Shown here: piece after piece, positions 45,449 through 55,927 of the stretch
Numbering within the stretch: the first letter of the stretch is position 1
Layout: each line of letters opens with the position of its first letter
Assembly (NCBI GenBank): GCA_963576565.1
Contig: OY755039.1
Span: forward strand, 80,475,955-80,539,954
Direction of reading: 5' to 3'
DNA: 64,000 nt
Origin: Aspidapion aeneum
Lineage: Eukaryota; Arthropoda; Insecta; Coleoptera; Brentidae
Notes under the pieces: generated by a model
Told to the model about the DNA's origin: nothing
The model's input: only the letters and a program-made list of their open reading frames with translations
The model's database searches: none
Program-made: the position numbers and the translations under genes

Positions 45449-47330
45449 TTACTATTTTTAAGCTAAATGCCAAATAAAAAATTCTCTCTAAGTCTGTAAC
45501 ACAGAGACAAAATCCTCTGTAACCCCGAAAAATAGTGTTATCGACCGGAACAATTCGTGTTACAGATGGGACAATTTTTCCAAATTAAGCATTTTCCGTC
45601 CAAGCCAAATTTATAGCGCAAATTTTTTTTAGGTTTTGTTCAAGATTTCAACAATGGTTTTTCTTAGAAAAATGTTGATTTTATTAGTTTAATCAAGTTA
45701 TCCGTAAACAAACACGTTTGCGAAGAGACACCAATAAATATAATATAATAAATATCTATTTTTTAAACACAAAATAATTTGGGGGAAGGTCGGGTTCGTT
45801 GACTGCTTATGAGTGCAACAAAGAATCACTCTGCGCACTTGACAAGAACTATTGTTGATAGAAAGAAAGGTAGATGTGAAGAATATATTTTTATTACGCA
45901 TCATTTATTCTGTAAAAAAAAACAAGCTCAAAAAATAGAAGCAAACAACCCTCGTCCAATCCCTAGTCCTATGTAAAAAACAAACGAAGTTTGCTTAATT
46001 CGCGGCAACACTGTGCAGGTGTCGCATGGCGCACAGTGGCTTATATGAGGGAGCTAGCACGACATTAGCCCTGTATATGTTTTTTAAATTATGATAACCA
46101 AACCCACTCAAATGTATCGTAGATAGGCCAGTTAATAAAAAAATGCATTTAAAAAAAAGTCATAATATTTTTCTCTGTAACAGAGCCCTAAAGTTGAAAA
46201 ATATTTTGGGAAAAAAATTAATGTATTTAGTAGTATTTTATAGTATTTTTATATAAAAAATTACAATACAAACAGCACTTTTTGGGTGTATGGGTAGGTA
46301 TATAAAGTGGGCATAACCAGTAACTGCACTTTTGAAAACTACTAGTGATTTCCTAATTCCAAAATCCTATTTATGGTTTAAAAGTTTTGTAATATAGCAA
46401 GTTTATTTTTGTCTCTATTTTTTTTTTGTAAAGCCTGCAGAAACAAGCTTAGCAAGGCTTAGTAAAATCTCCACCAGAATATTACAGAGGATCGAGGGTC
46501 TATTTTACTCAAAAAACAAAAAATTTGCTGCTCCTAGCTGCTCCTTTTTTTGTGGATAGCCCTAAACACTGCCATGTACGAGGTCTTTGTACAGTCAGTG
46601 TAAGCCAAATGGAATAAATTTGACAGCGAATTGAATTTAGATTATTCTGAAAAATCCAAAAGTAAATCGACTGAGATTTTTAACGAGCAATATTTTTAAT
46701 CGATTTTTTTTTGTATAGACTTTCGCAAAGGGGTCTACTTACATACAACTTTTTTTTTCAAATGAGATAACATCACTTGTGGCACCTTGTTTGAAAGCTT
46801 ATCAAAAAAGAAAAACGATAAACTCTTTTTTTTTTTACACATATTATATAAAAGCTAATCTTTACTGTTTTGCCATTTTTAGACAATAAAGAATGTCCTT
46901 TAAAGTAAAATTTATTATTTGGTTAAAAAACTGGGGGTGGACCCCCCAAGACGGGATCCAGTTAGTATCCCGTTTTTGTTGCAACTGGTAGAACCACCGT
47001 AAAGGTGGGGAGTTTCCAATTTTAGAGCTTTATAATATTGTATTGTCGCTGTAACTATACTATAAGTCCACACCAAATTTGATGTTGATCGGACATGCGT
47101 TGGTCAAAATTGTCTTACCAGATTTTCTAAGGATTGATAGTACCCCCCCAACATTCCAAAGGGGGGGAGCTGTGAACTTCATAATATCATTATATTGTAT
47201 TGTCATCGGAACTCTAAGTATTTAACAAATTTGAAGTTGATCCGATGTCTAAAAGTTGCTTAAAGGTGAGTTAAAATTGAGTGTCGCGCTAGATCTCTCA
47301 TATAACCCATTTAGTCAGAGCATATTATTT
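45449..47330. other. non-coding AT-rich stretch
   Basis: No gene is visible. 46930-47280 has two loosely similar blocks with TAATATTGTATTGTC, ACCCCCC runs and CAAATTTGAAGTTGATC-type phrases. They are distantly like the tandem units at 58295-59010, so this may be an old relative. Confidence 0.5.
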
Positions 47331-47894
47331 TAAAAGGCTTTCCGTTTTCCATCTAGAAGCAAATCATATTTTGGCAACAGACCATTTCCCCTTAATTTCA
47401 CCCCGCTGAATCCGAATATCTCTGTTGCCAACTCGAAAAATCGACAGGGACGGAGAAAATCCCCCCCAAACCCCCAAAAACCTCTTTTTTTTTCAGTTTT
47501 ATGCAATTTTCTCGAATACTAACCTTTTTATAAAAATTGCGAAGAACAGTTTTTTATGGAGACTAAAATTCCCTTTCCAATAATGTATTGGTCAATAAGG
47601 TTAGGAAAAGCAAGTAGCTCTTCAGTGGCGTACGTAAATTGGGATTATTTAGAAAAAACATGTTTATTATAGGTTTTTCAAAATTTTCACAACAACTACA
47701 CTTTTTAGGAAAAAATATGTAGTATACTTTATTGTAGAACATAACATTTTCTTTTAAAAACTTTATAAAAATGTCGGGTTGTTGCCATATTTAAGGCTCC
47801 AGGGGCGTAGTAATATAAACTTATTTTCAAAAATAACTGAAATAATCAGTTTCTCTTGCATATTTAAATATCGTTTCTAACTAAGATATTCAGA

Positions 47895-48454
47895 AAAATA
47901 CTCTGCCAATATATGGGCCCCTAAGCTCACACTAGGTACTATAGTTATAGTGTACGTGTGAGCTAATATAAATAGAAACTAAAATATATTTTATTCAACT
48001 CCGGACTAAATTACCTTTTGTTTGATACCACACAAGCCATGTTTTGACTTAAACTGAAACTTTTGAAATCTACCCCCACCCTTAAAAAAACAAAAACTAA
48101 AATGTATTTTCTTAAACTCCACTCAATTACCTTTCGTTTGATATCACACACGCCATTTTTTCACTTAAACTCTAATTTTTGAAATATACCCCCACCCTTT
48201 TTTTTTAAATAAATTAAAATGTATTTTGTTGAACTCCAGACTCAATTACCTTCCGTTTGATGTCACACACGCCATATTTTTCCATAAACTCTAATTTTTG
48301 AAATCAACCCCCACCCTTTAATTTGGTTTGTGCTCGGTGGATTTTGTTCATTTTTAAATGGGACCATCTCGGCCCAAAACCCAGCCTAGGTACCAAATTT
48401 CATTAAAATCGGCCAAGCGGTTTTTGAGTTATGCGCGTTGGTCGTTACAGACAT

Positions 48455-48493
<39 letters not shown>

Positions 48494-48659
48494 TACAGAC
48501 AGACAGACAGACAGACAGACGGCGCAACAAAAAAGTTTCAAAATCATCTGAAACGCAAAGATATATAAAAATTTTTGAAATCGGAGCAACTTTTTTTTTC
48601 TCGAAAAAATTAGGATCACCATAGCTCACACTACTATAGTATAGTATATGTGTGAGCTA
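47895..48659 (+). repeat. palindrome-ended core cassette, copy 2 (fullest)
   Basis: The left end is AAATACTCTGCCAATATATG plus the hairpin GCTCACAC..GTGTGAGCT. Three to four ~115-bp tandem units follow (ATTACCTTTCGTTTGATATC, CCACCCTTTT), then a conserved block CCATCTCGGCCCAAAACCC through AAGCGGTTTTTGAGTTATGC. Next come an ACAG microsatellite (48449-48520), GATTTTGAAAC-type complements, and the right hairpin AGCTCACACTACTATAGTAT with GTGTGAGCT. The internal hydrophilic open frames are artefacts of the ACAG run. Confidence 0.85.
48449..48520. repeat. (ACAG)n microsatellite
   Basis: About 18 tetranucleotide units with two ACAT interruptions, inside the core cassette. The copy at 53426-53458 has only a short interrupted run, so it expanded here. 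Confidence 0.95.
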
Positions 48660-49299
48660 AAATGTGCCCTTATTCTTTATTGAGGATAAGACAATTTTTT
48701 TTTAAATGATATATTCCAAAGTTAGGTTAATGTTATGATAAATACTTCAAAAAGCTTCGTAATTTATACCTACTAAAATAAAATGTTTCCAAATTAAAAT
48801 AAACTGTTTTTTGATTAAATCAGATATTTTGATTTATCTAAATAAGTTCTTTAAAGCAAAAAAATACCGGTGGTTATAAGGGGAGGGGGCATAGGGGCCA
48901 TGGCCCCCTCTAAGCAATATTTTTGTGCAGAAAGTAACAGTAGTAACTTTGACACAGGTGTTTTTGGTTATTTTTTTAAGCATAAGCAAGGAACTAAAAA
49001 TAAAGTGGTGAATCTTATGCAACGGTTTGGGGGTTGGGGCATAATCATAATTAGGTACTCATAAATATATACATTTTTGCAATTTACGGACGCCCCTGGA
49101 GAGTTTTCTATACTATGGGTCACATTTTGTGACACACTGTTTAAAAGGACATTTTATTATCGGGCCCGCCGCCGAAGCAATAAAAGGTCAAAAGTACAAA
49201 AGGTCGAAAAAAAATCGACAAAACAAAATATTAAAAATACAAATTTACCGTATCAAGTCGAATTGACCTGTTTAGTCGATGTGGACCCGCGGCCGTACT

Positions 49300-49546
49300 T
49301 TCGATCTTTTGTACTTTCGATCTTTTGTACTTTCGATCTTTTGTACTTTCGATCTTTTGTACTTTCGACCTTTTGTACTTTCGACCTTTTGTACTTTCGA
49401 CCTTTTGAACTTTCGACCTTTTGTTTTTTGATCTTTTGTACTTTCGACCTTTTGTATTTTCGACCTTTTGTATTCTCGACCTTTTGTACCTTCGACCTTA
49501 TGTTTTCGACCTTTTGTACTTTCGATCTTTTGCACTTTCGACCTTT
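49300..49546. repeat. 16-bp minisatellite, about 15 copies
   Basis: The unit is TACTTTCGATCTTTTG or TACTTTCGACCTTTTG. Because 16 is not a multiple of three and the unit lacks stops in the frames seen, it is open in several frames on both strands. This produces artefactual proteins such as a Lys/Ser-rich one on the minus strand. An inverted short version, AAAAGGTCAAAAGTACAAAA, lies at 49181-49205, so the array is the long arm of an imperfect inverted repeat. Confidence 0.95.
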
Positions 49547-50605
49547 TATCCGCCGTTCTTTATTATCCAAAAAGCTAATAAGACACAAAATTGATTAGTG
49601 TGGATTGATCTTAAAAAATTTCTTTAAATTAAGAACACCACTGGAGCCGTAAATATAAAATAACTTCCACTTTGTTATACACTGTTCGAAAGGAAATTTT
49701 ATTTCATTTTACATTTTTTGATAAAGAGCGTTTTTAAGAAAATTGAATAAAACGTATGAAAAACATGTTTTTTTTAATGATTTGTTGAAATCACCCCCAT
49801 TGACGGACGTCGCTGGAGAGTTTGCTATAAGTCAAACCCCACCGACTTTCACATTTTTAACAAGGGAATTTCCCTGTCTTCAAAAAAGTGTAGAATAAGT
49901 TTTTTCATGTTAAGCTTAGTTTTTGAGAACATTAGATAAAACGTGTAACAAAAATGGTATATTTTCTGTTTTTTTCAAAATTAATTTAATTTACGGATGC
50001 CCCTGAAGTTTTATTTATAAAACCGATTTAATCATGTTATACGTCATTTTGAAGGAAATTTTAGTGAGTATACCAAAATGTAATACATGGTTTTCTGTAG
50101 ATATTAGTTTTTAAAAAAATTAAATAAATCTTGGAAAAAACATAGGTTTTTTTTCAACTTTTTTTAATTACTTCAATTAACGGACGCCGCTGGAGAGCTT
50201 GTTATTAGTCTAACTTTATTAAGTTATACCATGTTAAAAAGGGAATTTTATTGTCTACACTAAAGTATATTATACATTTTTCTCTTAGAAGCTTAGTTTT
50301 TAAAAAAATTTGAAAAAACCTCAAACTTTCAGATTTTGGGGGGTCTGGGGGTTTTTGGAGGTTTTTGCAGCCATTTAAAAAAATAATAATATGTTATTAT
50401 TTTTTAATTATACAAATATATATTTTGAATGTACACCTGTGACAATATGGACTTTCCAGCGGCAATTTAAAATTCCGCCGCCATTTTGGCCGCCATCTTG
50501 AATATCTCAGCCCCTGTCAATATTTCGAGTTGGCAACAGGGATATTCGGATTCAGCGGGGTCAAAAGTAATATAAAATGCTTCTAGAAAGTGAATTTTTC
50601 CGAAT

Positions 50606-51289
50606 CTTGCCTGAACTAATTGTGCGGCGGCACTTTAAACCTTGCACTCACGCGAGAGTTTAAGAATAAGACATTTTCATTCCCGGGAAACAAATTGAGA
50701 TTGATTGCCCGAGAATGTCCCCGGAAGCACCCCCTTCCTGGAGAAATACGGCTCCAGTGGTTGTTCATAAATAGTTGGCGCTATCACTGCATCCTGGAAG
50801 AAAATGTTAGTTTTCATGATGCAGTGACCCTAGTTGGCTGCTTAAAAGGTTCGCCGTCTAGGTGTAATCCGCCGAACAGATTAAATTTAATGTGCTTTAA
50901 GGCCACTGAAAGAGCAGTTACACGAAGGTCTTTCAAAAAGTAGTTTGTCCCACTGAAATACGTCAACGTCAGCCTTTGGTGTTCTGTGAACGTCAGTGTG
51001 TTATCTGGTACTGTGGTTATCTGTGGTTCTGAATTTCTCTGTAATGGTAATATTGGTAATAAATAGCCTTTGTTTACATTTTTTACCATTATTTTTAACG
51101 TGATTCATATGTTTATTTAGACCTTTAATTGTTTCTCAAATTGGTAGGTAGGTACATGTATACTAAAATCCTCACAAAAAATGGTGTGTAAACATGAAAT
51201 TTTTTAAAATTGTCGACCCTGAAAGCAGCAAGTTTTAAGGGCAATTTATAGACTCACTCTAAATTTCAAGTCTGGTTTGTAGTGCAATA
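50606..51289. other. upstream region of the TBC1D15-like gene
   Basis: GC-richer than its surroundings to about 51000. A 107-codon plus frame at 50620 and a 91-codon minus frame at 50814 are unrecognised. Neither shows a domain, and I do not call a gene. The region directly precedes the gene's first exon and probably holds its promoter and 5' UTR. No TATA box is evident. Confidence 0.45.
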
Positions 51290-51344
51290 ATGGAGATAGA
51301 AACAGATTCATTCGACGAGTATAGAGATGTTTTTAGCCAGGATG
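51290..51344 (+). CDS. TBC1D15: TBC1 domain family member 15/17-like Rab GTPase-activating protein, exon 1
   Basis: ATG at 51290 begins MEIETDSFDEYRDVFSQD plus one base of a split Gly codon, then a textbook donor G|GTAAGT at 51345. The reading frame joins exon 2 (55316) in phase 1 to continue G-ILLKTAP. This matches the family pattern in which the first exons carry a short acidic segment followed by the Rab-binding domain. No upstream in-frame ATG was sought beyond the adjacent AT-rich 5' UTR. The exon is small, so the start is supported mainly by the perfect phase and donor. Confidence 0.75.
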
Positions 51345-52162
51345 GTAAGTTGTTCATTGTCTTTAAGCGGCCCTCATATGATCAGTATTACTGACAGTAT
51401 TTTTATACATGGCTTTTGTTTGTCAAAAGTTATTATCAGTAATACTGACCTGTGGGGTCTGCTTTAGAATTATCCGGAAGTATCTTAACATAGTTATTTT
51501 TGAAATTATGATAAATTCACTGTGCATAATCACTGATTAGTTACAGACTATTGATTCATCAATCTTCATAAGTTTCATGAGGTTTGTTTTTGTTTAATCA
51601 TTTTTAACAGGTTGACGACTGCCAGTGTAGGTACAGACCCTGTATGTATGACATACTTTAAAGACATGACAAACTTATTAAAGTCAAAGGAGGGAAATAT
51701 TGATCCTCTATTCTCTAGCATTGTTAGTCCTTGTTAATTCATAAGTGTTGGAAAATAGAAATAAATGATTTTGGACAAAATATACACTGGGTGTGACAGA
51801 CAAACATGTTTGTTTAAGGGTTGCATGATGATTGATGTCACTCACCGCTGACAACTTAACCCTTTGTGTTCTACTGGTCGCTTTATAAAAGCCACTAATC
51901 TAATAATTTCCTATTGCTTATATAGCATCACTACAGCTAATATTTAGTGCCTTTTATAAGAACTTTTTGATTTGATATTTTCTTTGCACATCTCAGCACA
52001 CAGAAGTATGTGCAGCTAAACTGTTTTTAGTGTTGGACTATGTCTAAATCTTAGAGTAATAATTTTTTATTACTTTAAGGTCTGAATGATTTTTATTTCA
52101 TTTCATAAGCTTTATTGTCCAAAAAGTTATCCTTCTATTGACAAAGGTTAGAGTGTTTAAAT

Positions 52163-52709
52163 CGAGGGGTGAACAGCTCTCACAATCGGTGTACACATTT
52201 CTCACAATCTTTAACAATTTTTACACAATCTCTCCCAATGACTCACAATCTTACCACAATCCTTCACAATCCCCCTCAATCTTACCACAATCCTTCACAA
52301 TCCCTCACAATCTTTACACAATCCATCCCAAGCACTCACAATCTTTCATCCCACAATCCTTCACAATCTTTACACAGTCTGTCCCAATCACTCACAATCT
52401 GTGACAATCTTACCACAACCCCTCACAATCTAATCTTTCACAATCTTACCACAGTCCTTCACAATCCCCTGCAAAGGAAACATGATGACCTTTTTTTTTT
52501 GTTGGTCACAAGAATTTTTGATGGGCTGTCGCCCCCCCCCGGCCCTTCAGGCACGCTACACCGCTGCACAGTCCTCCACAATCCCTCGCAATCCCTCACA
52601 ATCTTTCACAATCTTACCACAATCCCTCACAATCTTTACACAATCTTAGCAAAAGATTGTGGATTTTCACCATCGGTGTACACATTTTGGGTTAGCTGTT
52701 CACCCCTCG
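52163..52709. mobile_element. TIR element with internal CACAATC minisatellite
   Basis: Terminal inverted repeats are CGAGGGGTGAACAGCT and AGCTGTTCACCCCTCG, flanked by identical 8-mers GTTTAAAT (52155-52162 and 52710-52717). A subterminal ATCGGTGTACACATTT is repeated in direct orientation near both ends. The interior is an irregular ~10-12-bp tandem array of TCACAATCCC/TTACCACAATC. A fragment related to the hAT element at 512-775 lies at about 52480-52566. No genuine coding frame is present. The superfamily is uncertain; an 8-bp duplication fits hAT or P-like groups. Confidence 0.8.
52480..52566. mobile_element. hAT miniature-element fragment
   Basis: GCAAAGGAAACATGATGACC through CACGCTACACCGCTG resembles 645-775. 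The left terminus is missing, so it is a truncated or rearranged copy inside the minisatellite. Confidence 0.6.
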
Positions 52710-53143
52710 GTTTAAATATAGGTTAAAGATTCTAAATACTAAGTAATAAACATTTCTTTTCTTAAAATAAAATTGCTCACAAGCATCCTAAAACAATGTA
52801 TGTCTAAAAACAACTAGGGCTTGTTCTTAAATTATATTAAGTAAAAATTCAGGATTTTTTACCCCCATCCTTTGTAATACATTTTTTAGAAAAAACACAT
52901 TAAAAAACAATGAGCATTAAGTTAGCGAAGCACCCATCGCAAATCGAATCGCGACTAGGTGGATAATTTGCCGTTAATTAGTTGTGATAAAATTGATTTT
53001 TTCGCTTTTATTTTGTGTGTTTTTTTGGGTGGTTCACTACCTTCATATGTTCATCGCAATCGAATCGCAACTAGTTGGTTAATTTTCCGTTAATTAGTTG
53101 TGGAAAAACTAATTTTGTCGCTCTTCTTTTTGACTGTTTTTTT

Positions 53144-53183
53144 GGGTGCTTCGCTAACTTCATATGAAGTTAGCGAAGCACCC
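53144..53183. repeat. 40-bp perfect palindrome
   Basis: GGGTGCTTCGCTAACTTCAT is joined directly to its exact reverse complement. Similar but imperfect versions lie near 54165 and 54735. It is two repeat units fused head to head. Confidence 0.95.
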
Positions 53184-53285
53184 TTGTCAAAAATGGCTTC
53201 AGTCATCTAAATCAAATTTGATGAATAATTTGCTGCTAATTAGTCGTTAATTAGTTGTGGATAACTTAATTTTGTTGCTTTTATT

Positions 53286-53936
53286 AGCTCACACATATAC
53301 TATACTATAGTAGTGTGAGCTATGGTGATCCTAATTTTTTCGAGAAAAAAAAAGTTGCTCCTATTTCAAAAATTTTGATATATCTTTGCATTTCAGATGA
53401 TTTTGAAACTTTTTTGTCGCGCCGTCTGTCTCTCTGTCTATATGTCTGTCTGTCTGTAACGACCAACGCGCATAACTCAAAAACCGCTTGCCCGATTTCA
53501 ATGAAATTTCCTACCTAGGCTTGGTCTTGGGCCGAGATGGTCCCATTTAAAAATGAACAAAATCCACAGCGTGTGTGATATCAAACAAAAGGTAATTGAG
53601 TTTGGAGTTACACAAAATAAATTTTAGTTTAAACAAAAGGTTCATTTCAAAAATTAGAGTTTACGTGAAAATATGGCATGTGTGATATCAAACGAAAGGT
53701 AATTAAGTCAGGAGTTAAACAAAACACATTTTAGTTTTTGTTTTTTTAAAGGTGGGGCTAGATTTTAAAAATTTGAGTTTAATTTAAAACATGGCTTATG
53801 TGGTATCAAACGAAAGGTAATTTAGTCTGGAGTTGAATAAAATATATTTCAGTTTTTAATTACACACATACACTATAACTATAGTACCTAGTGTGTAGTG
53901 TAGTGTAGTAAGGGGCCCATATATTGGCAAGGTGTT
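53286..53936 (-). repeat. palindrome-ended core cassette, copy 3 (inverted)
   Basis: Reverse orientation relative to 47895-48659. It starts AGCTCACACATATACTATAC..GTGTGAGCT, then ATGGTGATCCTAATTTTTTC, a short CTGTCTGT run, CCGAGATGGTCCC and three ~115-bp units. It ends GGGGCCCATATATTGGCAAG. Slightly shorter than copy 2 because of a smaller microsatellite and one damaged hairpin. Confidence 0.85.
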
Positions 53937-55315
53937 TTTTTTTGTTTTTTGGGTACTTTGCTAACTCCATGTGAATTTAGCAAAGCACCCTCATCAAAAA
54001 TGGCTTTAGACATCACCTTTCGAAATCGAGTACGGTGGATATCAATCAATTAGTTGTGGCAAAAATTAATTTTGTCGCTTTTGTTTTTAAGGTTTTTTTG
54101 TTGGGTGCTTCATTAACTTCGTACTCGATTTCGATAGGTGATGTCTAAAGCCATTTTTTGCTTCGCTAAATCCATATGAAGTTAGCGAAGCACTCAAAAA
54201 ACAAGAAAAAATAAAATTAACAAATTAATTTATCCACACCTAATTAACGATTAATTAGCGGCATATTCGATTTCGATAAGCCATTTGTTGGATTTTGGAT
54301 AAATTTAATAAAATTATTCCTTATCTAGGGATAAATTATAAAATTTTACCTTTTATGTTTTTTGCCGATTCGGTAGTTATAATTAAAATTGATTAATATT
54401 ACATTTTTTCGCTTTATTATAATATACTTCTATGTATGTGAACCTTTGGGTGCCTTTATTGGCCGCAGTTTTTGCGCATCGTCGCGTGTGCTTCTCCCAC
54501 TCTGATACTATGGGATAAGACCAAGAGCGAGGGAAATGCCTTGCGCTCGACCTCTTTCGATTTACGACTGCAGCATATAAGGTAGACCAATATTTTACTA
54601 GCTTGAAGGTTCACCGCGGAAATTATTTTTCCTATTTTCGAACCGGTCTATTTGTTTCAACCACGATCCCATAAAAGGATCCAAAAGCCATTTTGGGTTT
54701 TTTCACCATTTCTAAAGCCATTTTTGACGAGGGTGCTTCGCTAGCTTCATATGAAGTTAGCGAAGCACTGAAAAAAAACGACGATCAAAAATAAGAGCGA
54801 CAAAATTAATTTTTCCACAACTAATTAACGGCAAATTATCCACTTAGGCTCGATTCGATTTGCGATGGGTGCTTCGCTAACTTAATGCTCGTTGTTTTTT
54901 TAATGTGTTTTTTATAAAACATGTGTTACGAAGGGTGGGGGTCAAAAATCCTGAATTTTTGTCATAACATAATTTAAGAACAAGCCCTAGTTGTTTTTAG
55001 ACGTACCTAAATTGTTGTAGGATGCTTGTGAGCAATTTTATTTTACCAACCAAAAAAAGACACAAAGAGAAAAGCGACAAAATCAATTTACTTACAAATA
55101 ATTAACACCTAATAAGAGGCAAACTATTCACTATCTTAGATTTCAATAGGCGATGTCTAAAGCCATTTTCACCACTTTATATGAAGTTAGCGAAGCACCA
55201 AAAAAAACACACTTTTGTACCCAACTGCGACTAGTAGGTACAGGTAGTTGGGTGTTTTTTTTATTTATATAATTATAACTACAACATTCATCATCATTAT
55301 TAAATGTTTTTACAG

Positions 55316-55927
55316 GAATACTGCTTAAAACCGCTCCTTCAAACTATATCTCCTTTGTTAATACCATTGGCACGATATATATCTATGAAAAAGATGATAT
55401 TGGCTCTGAAAATAGGAATTCCTCAGCGAAAAAACACCTGATTGAATGGAAACCCAATGATATCACAGTAGATTCTGACGTTCAAGATCAGGAATGGGCA
55501 CTCGTGAATTCTGTTCAGAAAAGGGTTAGGACTCTTAGCGGAAATTTGCCTCCTGACTACCACTTACGAGTCAGATGTCTGAGAATTCCCTTTGAAGATA
55601 TTAAAAGTTTTCGAGTTGCCAGTAAAAATCGATTACTAACTTTCCTAGATGGAAGTTCTGAAGTATTATGTAGCTTTTTGTTCCAACATGGCAACTGCGA
55701 ATACATAATAAACATATTTAGACAGTTATTAAGAGTAAAACCTTCACGAAGAGATAAACAGTTGTATGTTGTCTACGATAGTGACACTTTGGAGTTTCAG
55801 CAGTTGGACAAGTCATTTGCTGCATTAAGTTTACCTGCTGATCAATCTTGGTGGTCAATGATTCGTAATATTAAGGAGAATCCTTACGAAGGCACTTTGG
55901 AGACCTTTGCTAAGGTTACAAACTTTG
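55316..55927 (+). CDS. TBC1D15: TBC1D15-like gene, exon 2: Rab-binding (DUF3548) domain
   Basis: The acceptor TTTTTACAG precedes 55316 and the donor G|GTAAGT follows 55927. The 204-codon exon reads GILLKTAPSNYISFVNTIGT ... KKHLIEWKPND ... QEWALVNSVQKR ... LRIPFEDIKSFRV ... LTFLDGSSEV ... DKSFAALSLP ... MIRNIKENPYEGTLETFAKV-TNF. This parallels vertebrate TBC1D15/17, for example LxVLEK, VDWRPLDD, EWDMVNTV, DLKSIKQ, LIQKIKKDPYTATMIGFSKV-TNY. It is the N-terminal Rab-binding domain of a GAP acting on Rab7-type GTPases at late endosomes, lysosomes and mitochondria (family knowledge). The distinction between TBC1D15 and TBC1D17 is not applicable to the single insect ortholog. Confidence 0.88.

Larger units (their letters stand above)
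47331..50605. mobile_element. foldback element B with arms of inverted ~185-bp units
   Basis: The strongest arm match is 47390-47438 versus 50519-50567 (CCCCGCTGAATCCGAATATC, GTTGCCAACTCGAAA, GACAGGG), about 46 of 49 bases. A weaker outer match includes TCTAGAAGCA. Inside, units marked by ACGGACGCCCCTGGAGAG recur forward at about 49083, 49800, 49990 and 50174. They recur in reverse at 47622 (CTCTTCAGTGGCGTACGTAA) and 47803. The element encloses the core cassette 47895-48659 and a minisatellite. Edges and target duplication are not resolved. Confidence 0.65.
52763..55045. mobile_element. foldback element C with GTTAGCGAAGCACCC units
   Basis: Outer arms 52763-52960 and 54860-55045 are reverse complements over about 190 bp (AAAATTGCTCACAAGCATCC, ACAACTAGGGCTTGTTCTTA, AATGAGCATTAAGTTAGCGA). 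Inward are several ~110-120-bp units in both orientations carrying GAAGTTAGCGAAGCACCC and GGCAAATTATCCAC-type phrases. They include a 40-bp perfect palindrome. It encloses core cassette 3 (53286-53936). Further units continue to about 55210. It lies in intron 1 and has no coding capacity. Confidence 0.75.
51345..55315 (+). other. intron 1 of TBC1D15-like gene
   Basis: A 4-kb intron running from GTAAGT to TTTTTACAG. 51350-52150 is AT-rich unique-looking sequence. The rest is a TIR element with minisatellite (52163-52709) and a foldback complex (52763-55260). No other exon is seen. Confidence 0.7.

Noticed and set aside
48358..48629. Frames with TDRQTDRQTD or SVCLSVCLSVC repeats
   Set aside because: Direct translation of the ACAG microsatellite inside the core cassette.
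49077..49598. 173-codon FDLLYFRSF-type protein and minus-strand KVQK-type proteins
   Set aside because: Produced by the 16-bp minisatellite, which is open in several frames.
50620..51089. 107-codon plus and 91-codon minus frames upstream of the TBC1D15-like gene
   Set aside because: No recognisable motif, no clear splice structure and conflicting strands. Left as unassigned upstream sequence.
52138..52726. 185-codon Ser/Asn/Gln-rich frame
   Set aside because: Translation of the CACAATC minisatellite within a TIR element.
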